This document shows, in pieces, positions 1-8,838 of a stretch of 64,000 nucleotides of DNA. This DNA comes from Rhodovibrionaceae bacterium (lineage in GTDB: Bacteria; Pseudomonadota; Alphaproteobacteria; Kiloniellales; DSM-21159): assembly GCA_028279885.1 (NCBI GenBank), contig JANQMX010000057.1, positions 78,880 through 142,879 on the forward strand. The letters are read 5' to 3'. Within the stretch, counting starts at the first letter, position 1; each line of letters opens with the position of its first letter. The notes beneath the pieces were generated by a model, which was not told the origin of the DNA, searched no databases, and saw nothing but the letters and a program-made list of their open reading frames with translations. Both the position numbers and the translations under genes were made by a program.

Positions 1-1554
1 CGGCCCCAAAGGACGCCCGAACAGACGGCGCAGAAACACGACAGCGGCTGAGACGATGGCAAGCAGTAGGCCGCTTGCCGCAAGCCAGAACAGCCCGATG
101 TGTAGGGCGGCCTGGAGCGGTGTGAGCTTCTCGTAGCTGTTCTGCTGGTCGCCGAAGAGAACGAGAGAGTCGCCGTCGTCGAGAAAGAGTTGGGTCGAGA
201 CCCCAACGTCCGCTTCGCGGAAGAATCTCTTCGTTTCAGGAACGAGTGCGCGCGCGCCCAGCGGCAACAGCCCTGAGGTGACGGAGAGCCCGTTGTCCCC
301 GGCGCGCACCCGTTGCAGGCCAAGCGTCTCGGCTATCCAGGCCCTCTTCACGTTGTCGTCGGTGAAGGGGCGATACCATCCCTCCAGCATGGCCAGCTCG
401 GATGCCGGAACCTGCACCACCGGCGGTTCCGGCGGCGCCGGCAAGCTGCGCGACACGAATTCGGCGATCTCGCGTCTGACTTCGGCAAAGGCGCCCCGGT
501 TCCCGGTGTTGGTCACCACGGCGAAGCCGCGACCGGTGCCCGGCAGGATACCGAAGCTGGCCTGGAAGCCATCCACTCGCCCCCAGTGTCCCCAAAATAT
601 GCGGCCTGCTTCCAGGAAACCGAACGTGCCGAGTGCGTAGGAAAAGTCGTAGCCCTGCTGGGCCGCCAAACCGGTCTTCGGCTTTCGCATGCCCTCGATC
701 AACGCCGGGGGTGCAATCTGCGCCGTCGCACCGTTGCTCGCATGGAAGGCAACCAGCCGACCAAGATCATCGACCGACATGGAGAGCGAGCCGGCCGGGC
801 GAACCGCCATCCGCCAAAACTCTGCCTCGCTGCCTTCCGGGTTGAAGCTGCGCGGCCGGGCGTTCGGCTCGGCCGCCCAATCGAAGCGTGCGCTGGCCAT
901 CCCCAACGGCCGAAACACGCGCTCGGCCGCCAATTCGTCGAAGGAGCGGCCGGTGACCTGTTCCATGACCGCCGCTGCCAGGGTGGTGCCCAGGTTCGAG
1001 TAAGAGAAGTACCGGCCCGGCGGCCAGCGGAGGCTTAAAGGTCTCGCTAAGACAACCGCGGAGGGACTGAGCACCTCTTCGCTATTGACATGGCTGCGGT
1101 GGCCCGAGCCGGGCAGGCCGCCGGTGTGTTCGAGCAAATGCCCGAACAGGAGCGGCGACTCTTCGGCCCAGGGATTGTCGAGTTCCAGCTCAGGCAGAAC
1201 CTCACTCACCGGGGTGTCGAGGGTCAGCAGGCCCTCCGCCATGAGCGTCACCGCCACCAGGGCCGTCACATTCTTCGATATGGAGCCAACGCGCAGCGCG
1301 CTGGCTGTCGTCAGCGTCTCGCCACCCGGCGCGACCCGGCCGATGGCCGCGCTGCGCACGACCTGGCCGTCTTCCACAAGGCTGTAGGCCAGGCCGACGA
1401 TGCCTCGGTCTTCGACGATACGTTCCAGGCGCGTATCGAGCGCGTCCAACGATGCCGCAAGCGCAGCGCCCGAAAACGCGATCGCCAGAGCTGCGCTCCC
1501 TAGCAAAGATGCCCAGCTTCGAAGGCCAAACCAACTGCCAGCGGGCCGCATCAT
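1..1554 (-). CDS. Serine hydrolase, beta-lactamase/PBP family, with C-terminal membrane segment (3' end outside window)
   Basis: The reading frame stays open to the window edge, so 518 codons are visible and the C-terminus is missing. The start is the ATG that overlaps the stop of the upstream gene as ATGA. Residues 1-34 look like a signal peptide ending in Ala-Leu-Ala. The class C beta-lactamase-like signatures are present: SISK at 91-94 (nucleophile Ser and Lys), YSN at 185-187, and an HWG motif near 310 in place of KTG. After a further 150-residue domain, a hydrophobic helix near 490-510 suggests membrane anchoring. The family includes D-aminopeptidases, esterases and penicillin-binding-like proteins, so the substrate cannot be named. 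It forms a translationally coupled pair with a second, distinct member of the same superfamily. Confidence 0.85.
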   Translation of the reverse strand, partial: MMRPAGSWFGLRSWASLLGSAALAIAFSGAALAASLDALDTRLERIVEDRGIVGLAYSLVEDGQVVRSAAIGRVAPGGETLTTASALRVGSISKNVTALVAVTLMAEGLLTLDTPVSEVLPELELDNPWAEESPLLFGHLLEHTGGLPGSGHRSHVNSEEVLSPSAVVLARPLSLRWPPGRYFSYSNLGTTLAAAVMEQVTGRSFDELAAERVFRPLGMASARFDWAAEPNARPRSFNPEGSEAEFWRMAVRPAGSLSMSVDDLGRLVAFHASNGATAQIAPPALIEGMRKPKTGLAAQQGYDFSYALGTFGFLEAGRIFWGHWGRVDGFQASFGILPGTGRGFAVVTNTGNRGAFAEVRREIAEFVSRSLPAPPEPPVVQVPASELAMLEGWYRPFTDDNVKRAWIAETLGLQRVRAGDNGLSVTSGLLPLGARALVPETKRFFREADVGVSTQLFLDDGDSLVLFGDQQNSYEKLTPLQAALHIGLFWLAASGLLLAIVSAAVVFLRRLFGRPLGP

Positions 1555-2786
1555 GCCGTCTCAAGCTCGGACAGGAGGGCTTGGCCAAGGACGGTCGCCG
1601 GCGCCGACTTGTCCGCCAGATTCGAGAGGTTGGCCAGGACGACGACCACCGCGTCGCTCTTGGGATGCCAGGCCAGAAAGCTCGAAAAGCCCGGCACATC
1701 ACCGGCGTGGCCCAGGGCATCGCCATAGCGCGCGAGGCAGAAGCCGTAGCCAAAGGACTCGGCGACGGGGAGAAAGTCTCGCTGTGCGCGTCGGCTCTCC
1801 TCGCTAAGCGTCTCGCCGGCGGCCAAGACTCTACCCAGGCGCAGAAGATCGGCGAGCGTGCCATTCATGTTCCCCGCAGCGCCCGCCCAGGAAGCGCTGA
1901 AGTCCGTCGCATCGAAGAACACACCGCCGTACTCGATCGACCCCGCCTCAGCGCCGAAGCGGTAACCCCGCGGCGCCGGCGGCGCGAGCGCTTGGCTTTG
2001 CGGGATCACAATGCTCTCCGCCTCGTAGGGCACCAGAAGCCTCGACCGCAGCAGCGCCATCAGGGGCTCACCCGTCGCCCGCTCAAGTACATCAGCCAAC
2101 AGGACGGTGTTGGCATTGGAATAGTGAAAGCCCTCTCCGGGCGGCGCTGCCGGCGCATTGTTGAAGGCGACGCTCAGAACCTCCTCGCGTGGAATAGTGC
2201 GCGTCGGTGTCCGGTTGACTTGGGCGCGGAAGGCCGGATCCCGCAGGGGATTGAAAAGCCCGCTGGTGTGATTGCCCAGCATGCGCAGGCTGATCTCGTC
2301 CCCACCCGGCACGTCATCGCGATAGCTCGAGACCGGGTCGTCGAGGCCTATTCGCCCCCAATCGGAAAGCTGCAAAGCAATGGTGCCAACGAAGAGCTTG
2401 GCGATGCTGCCCAGCCGCATCGTCATCTCCGGCACCACCGGCGCGCCGCTGTCCACATCGGCAACCCCCAGGGCCAAAAGCTCCGCTGTCCTGTCGCCCA
2501 ACTGCAGCCCGATCAGCGCGCCCGGCAGCCCTTGCTTTGCCAGCTCTTCAAAGGTCCCGCGCGTCCGCGCCTTGAGCTTGCCAATAACAATGCCGGAGGC
2601 TGCGCCTTTGGTGGTGGCTGCTTGGGCCTTCCGAAGGCAAGGCCATACACCGGCAACCGCCATGGCCAAGCCGCAGCGAAAGACCCAGCGCCTTTGGTCT
2701 AAGAATGAGCGGCTCGCATCGTGTCGATTGGGCAGGGACTGAGCCTCTAAGGAAAGCAATGAGGAAAAGCGACGAGGTGGGAGCAT
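1551..2786 (-). CDS. Exported serine hydrolase, beta-lactamase family
   Basis: The protein has 411 residues. The N-terminal part carries a twin-arginine pair (residues 32-33) followed by a hydrophobic stretch and an AQA cleavage-like site near 54-57, so export, possibly by Tat, is likely. Motifs are SIAK at 127-130, YSN at 222-224 and an HAG triad near 365, the three active-site blocks of the serine beta-lactamase/PBP4* superfamily. No clear Shine-Dalgarno precedes the chosen ATG. A non-ATG start nearer the Arg pair is possible, which would shorten the leader by about 25 residues. The stop overlaps the start of the next serine hydrolase (ATGA), indicating one operon. Substrate unknown: an esterase, a peptidase or a cell-wall enzyme would all fit. 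Confidence 0.85.
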   Translation of the reverse strand: MLPPRRFSSLLSLEAQSLPNRHDASRSFLDQRRWVFRCGLAMAVAGVWPCLRKAQAATTKGAASGIVIGKLKARTRGTFEELAKQGLPGALIGLQLGDRTAELLALGVADVDSGAPVVPEMTMRLGSIAKLFVGTIALQLSDWGRIGLDDPVSSYRDDVPGGDEISLRMLGNHTSGLFNPLRDPAFRAQVNRTPTRTIPREEVLSVAFNNAPAAPPGEGFHYSNANTVLLADVLERATGEPLMALLRSRLLVPYEAESIVIPQSQALAPPAPRGYRFGAEAGSIEYGGVFFDATDFSASWAGAAGNMNGTLADLLRLGRVLAAGETLSEESRRAQRDFLPVAESFGYGFCLARYGDALGHAGDVPGFSSFLAWHPKSDAVVVVLANLSNLADKSAPATVLGQALLSELETA

Positions 2787-3013
2787 GGCTCTGGCCGCTC
2801 ACGAGAAGCTCTAGGACGGGTGTCGAAAAGAAGACGCACGTCGCCCCCATCTCCCCCATAGTCCGACGAGTTATCTGGGGCATGCACGGAGGCCGGCGGT
2901 AAAGAGGGGCCGAACTCCAGGGCATAGGTGGCTGGCAGGGCGGCCGGACGACCAAGATCCATCTAGCCGTCATGCCCAGGACCTTCTTCGGCCTACCCCC
3001 GTGCAGGAACAGC

Positions 3014-5077
3014 TCAGGCAGCTTCTGGCAGCCACACCGAGAATTTCGTGCCGATGCCTGGCTCGCTTTCGACGGACATCCTGCCGCCCTGCCGCTCGAT
3101 CAGCGTATGGCTGATCGACAGCCCAAGACCGGTTCCGCGATCTCGTTTGGTCGTGAAGAAGGGGTCGAAGACCTTCTGCAGGACCTCGGTCGGCATGCCG
3201 ACTCCACTATCCTCCACCTCGATCGTCACGCCGTCTCTGTCGTCGAGCCTGCTGTCGAAGGTGCGCAAAGTCATGCGTCCCCCGTCGGGCATGGCATGAA
3301 TGGCGTTGACCATCAAATTGACCAGCACCTGCTGCAGCTCCGTGCGGTTCATCACGATCAGCCGGGTCGCACTGTCCCCGCGCTCGATTGCGATATCCGA
3401 CTTGTGCAAGAGATGCTTGACCAGCGGTAGGCAGTCGGTGATGACGTCCGGCGGCCGATGGCTCTCGACATAGTCCGCATATTCCTCGGGTTTGGCGAAC
3501 TGAAGCAGCTTGGTCACGATCATGCTGATGCGGTGAATCTGCTCGTCCAAGAGCCGCAGTTCCGTCGCGGCCTGTTCAGCCTTGTCGCCCATGATGTTGC
3601 GGACGACTTCCAGATTGCCCTGCATGACGGCGATCGGATTGTTGATTTCGTGAGCAACGCCCGCCGTGATCTCTCCAATCGCCGCAAGCTTTTCCGACAT
3701 GATGAGCTGCTTCGTCGTCGCCTCCAATTGGCGATTGGCCAACTTGAGTTCGCGCGTGCGCTCTTCGACGCGCGCGTTCAGCTCCTCATTCCAGCTTCTC
3801 AGCTGGCGATCGCGCGCCTGCAGCCGGTCCAGGAGGTCGTCGAGGTGGGTCGCGACGCGGCCGATTTCGTCGTTGGCCTCATCGAGCCCGGTGCGCGCGC
3901 TCAGGTCTCCGCCTTCGACGCGGGCGATGGTGCCCGTCATGCGCTCCAGCGGCATGAAGATACCGCGCGCCCAGCGCAGGAAGATAGGAATGCTGGCCGC
4001 GGTGATGACGAGGAAAGCGAGGGCGATGATAAATAGCGTCTCGTATTTCATATCCTCGAAGGGCGCTTCGAGGAAGCCGACGTAGAGCATGCCGATGCGC
4101 TGGCCGAAGCTGTCGACGATCGGTTCATATGCGGAGATGTACCAGTCGTTGACGACGAACGCGCTGTCCAGCCAGGTTCGGCCCTCGTCGAGAACGGCAG
4201 AACGGACAATCGCCGATACGCGCGTGCCAAGCGCCCGGCGGCCTTCGAACAGCCTGACGTTAGTGCTGACGCGAACGTCTTCGAGAAACAGGGTCGCTGT
4301 GCCGCGGCTGCCCTCCGGCAGGCTCGCTTCCTGATAGACCAGGTCGTTGATCGTATCGATGAAGACAAGGTTCTGGTTCAGCAGGATGCCGCCGACCATC
4401 ACCCCCCGGCTCCCATCGCCGAAGCTGATCGGCGCGGCCGACTGGATCACCATGCCCCGGGTTTCCGTCGTTCGATCAGTTGGCACGGCGGCGGGCGTTG
4501 GCACGAGTTCCAGCCGTGATCTTTCAGCCAGATCGTCGGACAGCTCGGCCAGCTCATGATTTTCGAAAAGGTCGATTTCCGTATTGGCAATCCCCCGCAT
4601 GGCCGATGCAATGATCGGCCAATCGGTTCGCCGCGTCGTGGTCGTCGGTGCCGGGGCGGATGCGAAGACCCGGCCGTCGGGCTCGACGATATAGAGAAAG
4701 TCGAGACCGAGATCCCGCCGACTGGCATCGAGGTAAGAATCGATCTGTCCGTCGTCCGCCATGATGTCGCGGAACCGAGCCGACGCACCGAGCGCCTGAA
4801 TTCGATCCTCCGTGGTTTCGAGGATCCGAGACAGGTACTGGTGCGCGATCGTCAAATCACCATTCACCTTGGAGATCAGGGTCGCATCGAAGCGGTCGCT
4901 CCAGCGGCTGATCGTGATGGCGAGTAGCAGCGGCAGGATGACAAGCGTTGGCAGCAAGGCGATGGCGAGCAACCGAAAGCGGACCGACCGGCCCGGCTTC
5001 TTCGCCGTCACGCCCGGCGCAGGCTTGGCAGACTTCAGAGTGCCCGGTGTCAGAGCAGGTGACAGACCGTCATGCAT
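3014..5077 (-). CDS. Membrane sensor histidine kinase with Cache-type sensor domain
   Basis: 687 residues. Transmembrane helix 1 lies near 34-57, followed by a large periplasmic region (about 60-340) with Cache-like features such as FLYIVEPDGRVFAS, then TM2 near 346-368, a HAMP region (370-420) and a coiled coil (425-460). The H-box AHEINNP contains His476. The ATPase part shows an N-box (NAIHAM), G1 (DSGVGM) and G2 (GTGLGLS). The layout resembles DctB/NtrB-type kinases that phosphorylate NtrC-class regulators. It is co-transcribed with, and overlaps by 8 bp, the sigma-54 response regulator just upstream, its obvious partner. The ligand is unknown. The liv-type ABC operon about 1.4 kb beyond the regulator gene has a sigma-54 promoter, so sensing a solute taken up by that transporter is a reasonable inference. 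Confidence 0.92.
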   Translation of the reverse strand: MHDGLSPALTPGTLKSAKPAPGVTAKKPGRSVRFRLLAIALLPTLVILPLLLAITISRWSDRFDATLISKVNGDLTIAHQYLSRILETTEDRIQALGASARFRDIMADDGQIDSYLDASRRDLGLDFLYIVEPDGRVFASAPAPTTTTRRTDWPIIASAMRGIANTEIDLFENHELAELSDDLAERSRLELVPTPAAVPTDRTTETRGMVIQSAAPISFGDGSRGVMVGGILLNQNLVFIDTINDLVYQEASLPEGSRGTATLFLEDVRVSTNVRLFEGRRALGTRVSAIVRSAVLDEGRTWLDSAFVVNDWYISAYEPIVDSFGQRIGMLYVGFLEAPFEDMKYETLFIIALAFLVITAASIPIFLRWARGIFMPLERMTGTIARVEGGDLSARTGLDEANDEIGRVATHLDDLLDRLQARDRQLRSWNEELNARVEERTRELKLANRQLEATTKQLIMSEKLAAIGEITAGVAHEINNPIAVMQGNLEVVRNIMGDKAEQAATELRLLDEQIHRISMIVTKLLQFAKPEEYADYVESHRPPDVITDCLPLVKHLLHKSDIAIERGDSATRLIVMNRTELQQVLVNLMVNAIHAMPDGGRMTLRTFDSRLDDRDGVTIEVEDSGVGMPTEVLQKVFDPFFTTKRDRGTGLGLSISHTLIERQGGRMSVESEPGIGTKFSVWLPEAA

Positions 5078-6473
5078 TCCAGGCCGCGCACTTCCGGTCG
5101 ATCGTCTTCCGCGAGATGCCGAGCTGACGCGCAGCCTCCTCCCGGTTGCCGCCCACCTCCCTCAAGACCGACAGGATATGGCGGCGCTCGACCTCGGCAA
5201 GACTGCCTCCGTTTTTTGTCTGCGTCGGGCTTTCCGTGCCGAACTGATCGGGAAAGCGTCCCAAGATCAAGCTCCGCTCGATCACGTTGCGCAGCTCACG
5301 GACGTTGCCCGGCCAGTCGTAGCGCGCAAGCATGGTTTGGGCGCGCTCGTCCATGGGCAGCGGCGGCATGCCAAGCTGTTGCGACAGCCGAATCATCAGC
5401 AGCGCGGCAAGCTCTTGAACATCGTCGCCCCGGTCCTTGAGTGGCGGCAAGTGTATCTGCATGACGTTGATGCGGAAAAAGAGGTCGGCGCGAAACCGCT
5501 CCCGTTCGACCTGCAGGTTGAGGTCCGCATTGGTGGCGAAGAGAAGTCGCAGATCGACGGGGATCTCACGTTCGGCCCCCACGGGCCGCACCCGCTTGTC
5601 CTCCAACACCCGCAGCAGCTTGCTCTGCATCGGCAATGGCAGCTCGCCGATCTCATCGAGAAACAGAGTCCCGCCCTGCGCGTGCTGGAACAGCCCGTCG
5701 CGAGCGGCTTGCGCGCCTGTGAAAGCCCCCTTCACGTGACCGAACAGCTCGCTCTCGATCATCTCCGGAGGAATCGCCGCACAATTGACGGGAACGAAGG
5801 GCTTGTCGCTGCGGTCGGACAGGGAGTGAAGCATGCGCGCCGCGACCTCCTTGCCCGTTCCCGATTGCCCGGTGATCAGCACCGAGGTCGGCAGCGGCGC
5901 AACGCGCGCGATTGTCTCGCGCACCGACTGAATGGCTTGCGATTCCCCGATCAGGCGGTCGCTTAGACGATCGTCCGAGGAGGCTCGTAACTCGTAGCGC
6001 AGTACGTAGTTCTCACGCTGCAGTCTGACCCGGTCGAGGCAGCGCGCAACGGCGTTGAGGATCTGGTTCGACCGGAACGGCTTCAGCACAAAGTCCGCCG
6101 CCCCTGCGCGCAACGCCTGAATCGCCGTTTCCAGATCGGCATAGGCGGTGATGAGTATGGCGTCGGCGAAGAACCCAACGGCGCGCTGCTCAGCGAGCCA
6201 CTCGACCCCGTTCTTGCCCGGCATGAGATTGTCCAGGATCAAGACGTCGAAGTGATTCTCGTCGAGCTTGGCGGCCGCTTCCTCGGTATCCGCCGCGGTT
6301 TCGAGTCGCTTGCATCGAGGGCCGAGTGTGCGAACCAAAAAGTTGCGCATGCCAGGCTCATCGTCCACCACCAGGATCGACGCCTGGGCCAGCCAAGGCC
6401 CAAACTCCGGATTGCCATTCGGCTCCCTACTTCGGCTTGTAAGGTCGGCCTGTCTTTCCGCAACACGCGGCAT
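5070..6473 (-). CDS. Sigma-54-dependent response regulator, NtrC/DctD class
   Basis: 467 residues from the preferred ATG, which has a GGGAGG Shine-Dalgarno just upstream. An in-frame extension to 6542 would add 23 unlikely residues. The receiver domain (about 30-150) has phospho-acceptor Asp81 and Lys131. The AAA+ domain carries Walker A GQSGTGKE at 202-209 and the sigma-54 contact loop GAFTGA at 249-254. The C-terminus is a Fis-type helix-turn-helix (GGNREEAARQLGISRKT). It acts as an enhancer-binding activator of sigma-54 holoenzyme after phosphorylation by the overlapping kinase. The only sigma-54 promoter I found in the window lies upstream of livK, together with a dyad of the size bound by such proteins. 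That link is inferred. Confidence 0.94.
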   Translation of the reverse strand: MPRVAERQADLTSRSREPNGNPEFGPWLAQASILVVDDEPGMRNFLVRTLGPRCKRLETAADTEEAAAKLDENHFDVLILDNLMPGKNGVEWLAEQRAVGFFADAILITAYADLETAIQALRAGAADFVLKPFRSNQILNAVARCLDRVRLQRENYVLRYELRASSDDRLSDRLIGESQAIQSVRETIARVAPLPTSVLITGQSGTGKEVAARMLHSLSDRSDKPFVPVNCAAIPPEMIESELFGHVKGAFTGAQAARDGLFQHAQGGTLFLDEIGELPLPMQSKLLRVLEDKRVRPVGAEREIPVDLRLLFATNADLNLQVERERFRADLFFRINVMQIHLPPLKDRGDDVQELAALLMIRLSQQLGMPPLPMDERAQTMLARYDWPGNVRELRNVIERSLILGRFPDQFGTESPTQTKNGGSLAEVERRHILSVLREVGGNREEAARQLGISRKTIDRKCAAWNA

Positions 6474-6542
6474 GGCGCCTCCCCGCGGTTGGTTCGATGC
6501 CAACAGCTTGTGTTCTACACCCAGTGTAACGCAAAACCGCAC

Positions 6543-6554
6543 AAATACGTATTT
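6543..6554. promoter_or_regulatory. Perfect 12-bp palindrome upstream of the response regulator
   Basis: AAATACGTATTT lies about 70-80 bp upstream of the regulator start, in the 200-bp gap between it and the universal stress protein gene. It sits in an AT-richer stretch where a promoter for the regulator-kinase operon would be expected. It could be an operator. No family is recognised. Confidence 0.3.
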
Positions 6555-6675
6555 TTCTTACAACTACACCGATTTTGCCCCGCATATCAGACCCAAGGCT
6601 TGCGACGGCGGTCTGATTTCCAGTCTCGAAGCCTCCCTGTTCCTCGCCCGACGCGGTCGGTCCCTGCGTTGCTGA

Positions 6676-7515
6676 CTAATGCGACATGAAGACCGGAACG
6701 GTCATACTCTCCAATACGGTTCGGGTAACACCGCCGAGGATGACCTCGCGCAGCTTGGGTGTGCCGTAAGCGCCCATGATCAACACGTCGGCGCGCGAAT
6801 TCGAGAGCTCGTTCATGATCACGCTAGACGTGCTGATGTCGCCCTTGGGCACGCGCATCACGGAGTTGCTAATGCCGTGCGCCTCCAGGTGACGCGACAG
6901 TCCCTCGCCCGGCTTGGTTTTCTGATAGTGCTCGATGTTCTCCGGATCGACGACGAGGATCACGGCTTCCTTCATCGTTTCCAGCAGCGGCAGCGCATCG
7001 TGCACCGCGCGCGTGGCGGCCTTGCTACCGTCCCAGGCGATCAGTCCCTTGGCGAAAGGAATCTCGTGTGCGCCGATGTAGGGCATGAAGATAACAGGGC
7101 GGCCCGACGAGAACATGACCTCTTCGGAAAGCTCAGCGACGAACGCGGCGTGCTCGCGGTCGGGGTTGGCCTGACGCAGAATGCTCACGTCGTGGATGCG
7201 GGCCAGGCGTGACAGCTTTTCCGGTGCCTTGCCGTCGGCGCCCTCGATGATATGGGTCCTGGTGCCGATGCCGGCCGTCTCGGCCAGCTTGCAAAACTCT
7301 TCGAGCGTCGAGTGCGCATGCGCGCGCGTCCTTTCTATGACCGCGTCGCCCTCGGAAACGCCCAGTTTCCGAAGGATGCTCGAGTGAGGCAGTGCGTCAA
7401 CCGCGACGCCTGTCAGCGTGGCATCGTGCGCCTTGGCGATTGCAAGTGCGCTGTCGATACGCTCCGCATTGGACTCGCCCTGGTCCAGGTAAACCAAGAT
7501 ATCTTTGAATTGCAT
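6676..7515 (-). CDS. Tandem-domain universal stress protein (UspA family)
   Basis: 279 residues starting at Met-Gln-Phe-Lys. A longer frame to 7665 adds a basic, non-homologous extension. It has two Usp domains, roughly 1-145 and 150-279. The second keeps the nucleotide-binding pattern GAYGTPKLREVILGG...T near the C-terminus; the first is degenerate, as in other tandem (UspE-like) proteins. These are cytoplasmic ATP/AMP-binding stress proteins of unsettled mechanism. It lies directly after the liv transporter genes and a small membrane peptide on the same strand, about 140 bp beyond the peptide, so it may belong to that operon. Confidence 0.9.
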   Translation of the reverse strand: MQFKDILVYLDQGESNAERIDSALAIAKAHDATLTGVAVDALPHSSILRKLGVSEGDAVIERTRAHAHSTLEEFCKLAETAGIGTRTHIIEGADGKAPEKLSRLARIHDVSILRQANPDREHAAFVAELSEEVMFSSGRPVIFMPYIGAHEIPFAKGLIAWDGSKAATRAVHDALPLLETMKEAVILVVDPENIEHYQKTKPGEGLSRHLEAHGISNSVMRVPKGDISTSSVIMNELSNSRADVLIMGAYGTPKLREVILGGVTRTVLESMTVPVFMSH

Positions 7516-7651
7516 CGTGTCGCTCGACAATGGTCGCCAAGATGAGAGTGTTGGACTGGTACCCGTTGCGGCTTTCACAGGGATCGCATGCGGGCAGCCG
7601 CGCAGTCCTGATAACCACCCTGGGCTTTGGTCCACGCGGTCATTGGCGTTG

Positions 7652-7738
7652 CTAGAACACGCCAAAATTCTTATCGAACATCAGCCCGATACAGATGCCG
7701 ATCATCAGTGCCAACAGCAGTTTGGTTTGCTTGCTCAT
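7652..7738 (-). CDS. 28-residue putative single-helix membrane peptide after livM
   Basis: The reading frame MSKQTKLLLALMIGICIGLM...F starts 2 bp after the livM stop codon and is preceded by a purine-rich AGAGAG ribosome-binding sequence. The sequence is a basic N-terminus (Lys3, Lys6), a hydrophobic core of about 15 residues, then a charged tail (FDKNFGVF). This fits a small membrane-inserted peptide. Its position and spacing imply translational coupling to livM. It is too short for normal gene finders and could be either a genuine accessory subunit or a spurious frame. I recognise no family. Confidence 0.55.
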   Translation of the reverse strand: MSKQTKLLLALMIGICIGLMFDKNFGVF

Positions 7739-7740
7739 GC

Positions 7741-8823
7741 TCAACTCTCTTGTTTGCTCAAGCCTTTATGGTCGCGCGGCACCTCGTTTCTGAGTGACCG
7801 AGACCGCAGAAACCTCTGCTTGATGTTGTCCCAAAGCTTGGCCATCCCAAGCGGCTCGTAAATCATGAACACGATGATCAAAACGCCGAAAACCACCTGT
7901 TCGATCGAGGAGATGATCGTCGCGTCGATTGCGCCGTGAAAGAGGTTATTGCCGACGCTGTTCAGCACCACGGGAAAAAGCAGGATGAAGGCCGCACCGA
8001 TGAATGCGCCGTTTATGGTGCCGAGGCCGCCGAGAATGACCATGAAGAGGATCTCGAACGACAGCTTGATGTCGAAGGCCACCGGTTCCAGTGACTTCAG
8101 ATAAGTGAACGCAAACAACGCCCCGGCGACGCCGCAATAGAACGCGCTTATCGCAAAGGCCTGCAGCTTCGTTCTCAACAACGAGATGCCCATGGATTCG
8201 GCGGCGATATCCATGTCGCGCACCGCCATCCAGTTTCGCCCCGTACTGCCACGCGCCATGTTCATCGCAAGCAGTGTCAGGACGGTTACCACCACGACGA
8301 CGACGAAGAACATCTCCATCGGCGAGGTGAAGGCGTGACCGAAGATGACGATATCCTGCGCCGTGATGATGCCCGAGGTGTCGTAGTTCTTGAACCAGCC
8401 GAACTTGTCGATCATCCAGATGATGAAGAACTGCGAGGCGAGCGTCGCCACCATAAGGTAGATGCCCCGGACCCTCAGGCTCGGCAAACCGAACAGGATG
8501 CCGAAGCCAGCGGCGACCAAGCCGGATAAGCCCAGCGCGACGAAAAAAGGGATGTCCGGCACACGCAGAATGAAGTTGAAGCAGGCGAATGCGCCGGCAG
8601 CCATGAAGCCCGCCGCCCCGAGGGACAATTGCCCCGTGTAGCCCATAACGATCTGCTGGCCGATCGCGGCAAGCGCGAGGCAGAGCCAGGGTATCAGGAT
8701 CGACGTGTACCAATAGTCGGTCTCGACGATCGACGGAATGACGAGGAAAGCCAGGGCCATCAAGACGACGAAGTTTACCACGTCGCCTTTTGTGTAGGTC
8801 ATGAAGACCGGTTTCGCGCTCAC
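7741..8823 (-). CDS. livM: Branched-chain amino-acid-type ABC transporter permease, LivM family
   Basis: 360 residues. The GTG start has a strong GGAGGAG Shine-Dalgarno. About eight to nine hydrophobic helices are visible, and the family signature GYTGQLSLGAAGFMAAGA lies near 80-97. The EAA-like cytoplasmic loop, AESMGISLLRTKLQAFAISA, is near 210-230. It is the second membrane subunit of a HAAT (hydrophobic amino acid/amide) ABC importer, together with LivH, and acts in the inner membrane. It follows livH by 15 bp. The substrate cannot be deduced from the permease: HAAT systems carry branched-chain amino acids, urea, short amides or aromatic acids. Confidence 0.93.
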   Translation of the reverse strand: MSAKPVFMTYTKGDVVNFVVLMALAFLVIPSIVETDYWYTSILIPWLCLALAAIGQQIVMGYTGQLSLGAAGFMAAGAFACFNFILRVPDIPFFVALGLSGLVAAGFGILFGLPSLRVRGIYLMVATLASQFFIIWMIDKFGWFKNYDTSGIITAQDIVIFGHAFTSPMEMFFVVVVVVTVLTLLAMNMARGSTGRNWMAVRDMDIAAESMGISLLRTKLQAFAISAFYCGVAGALFAFTYLKSLEPVAFDIKLSFEILFMVILGGLGTINGAFIGAAFILLFPVVLNSVGNNLFHGAIDATIISSIEQVVFGVLIIVFMIYEPLGMAKLWDNIKQRFLRSRSLRNEVPRDHKGLSKQES

Positions 8824-8838
8824 GTGATGCTCCTCCCC

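Noticed and set aside
5734..5745. CACGTG-centred palindromes considered as parS sites (also at about 8820, 10710 and 49974)
   Set aside because: The flanks do not continue as TGTTT...AAACA. The site at 49974 has only the left half. Only 35648-35665 keeps both arms.
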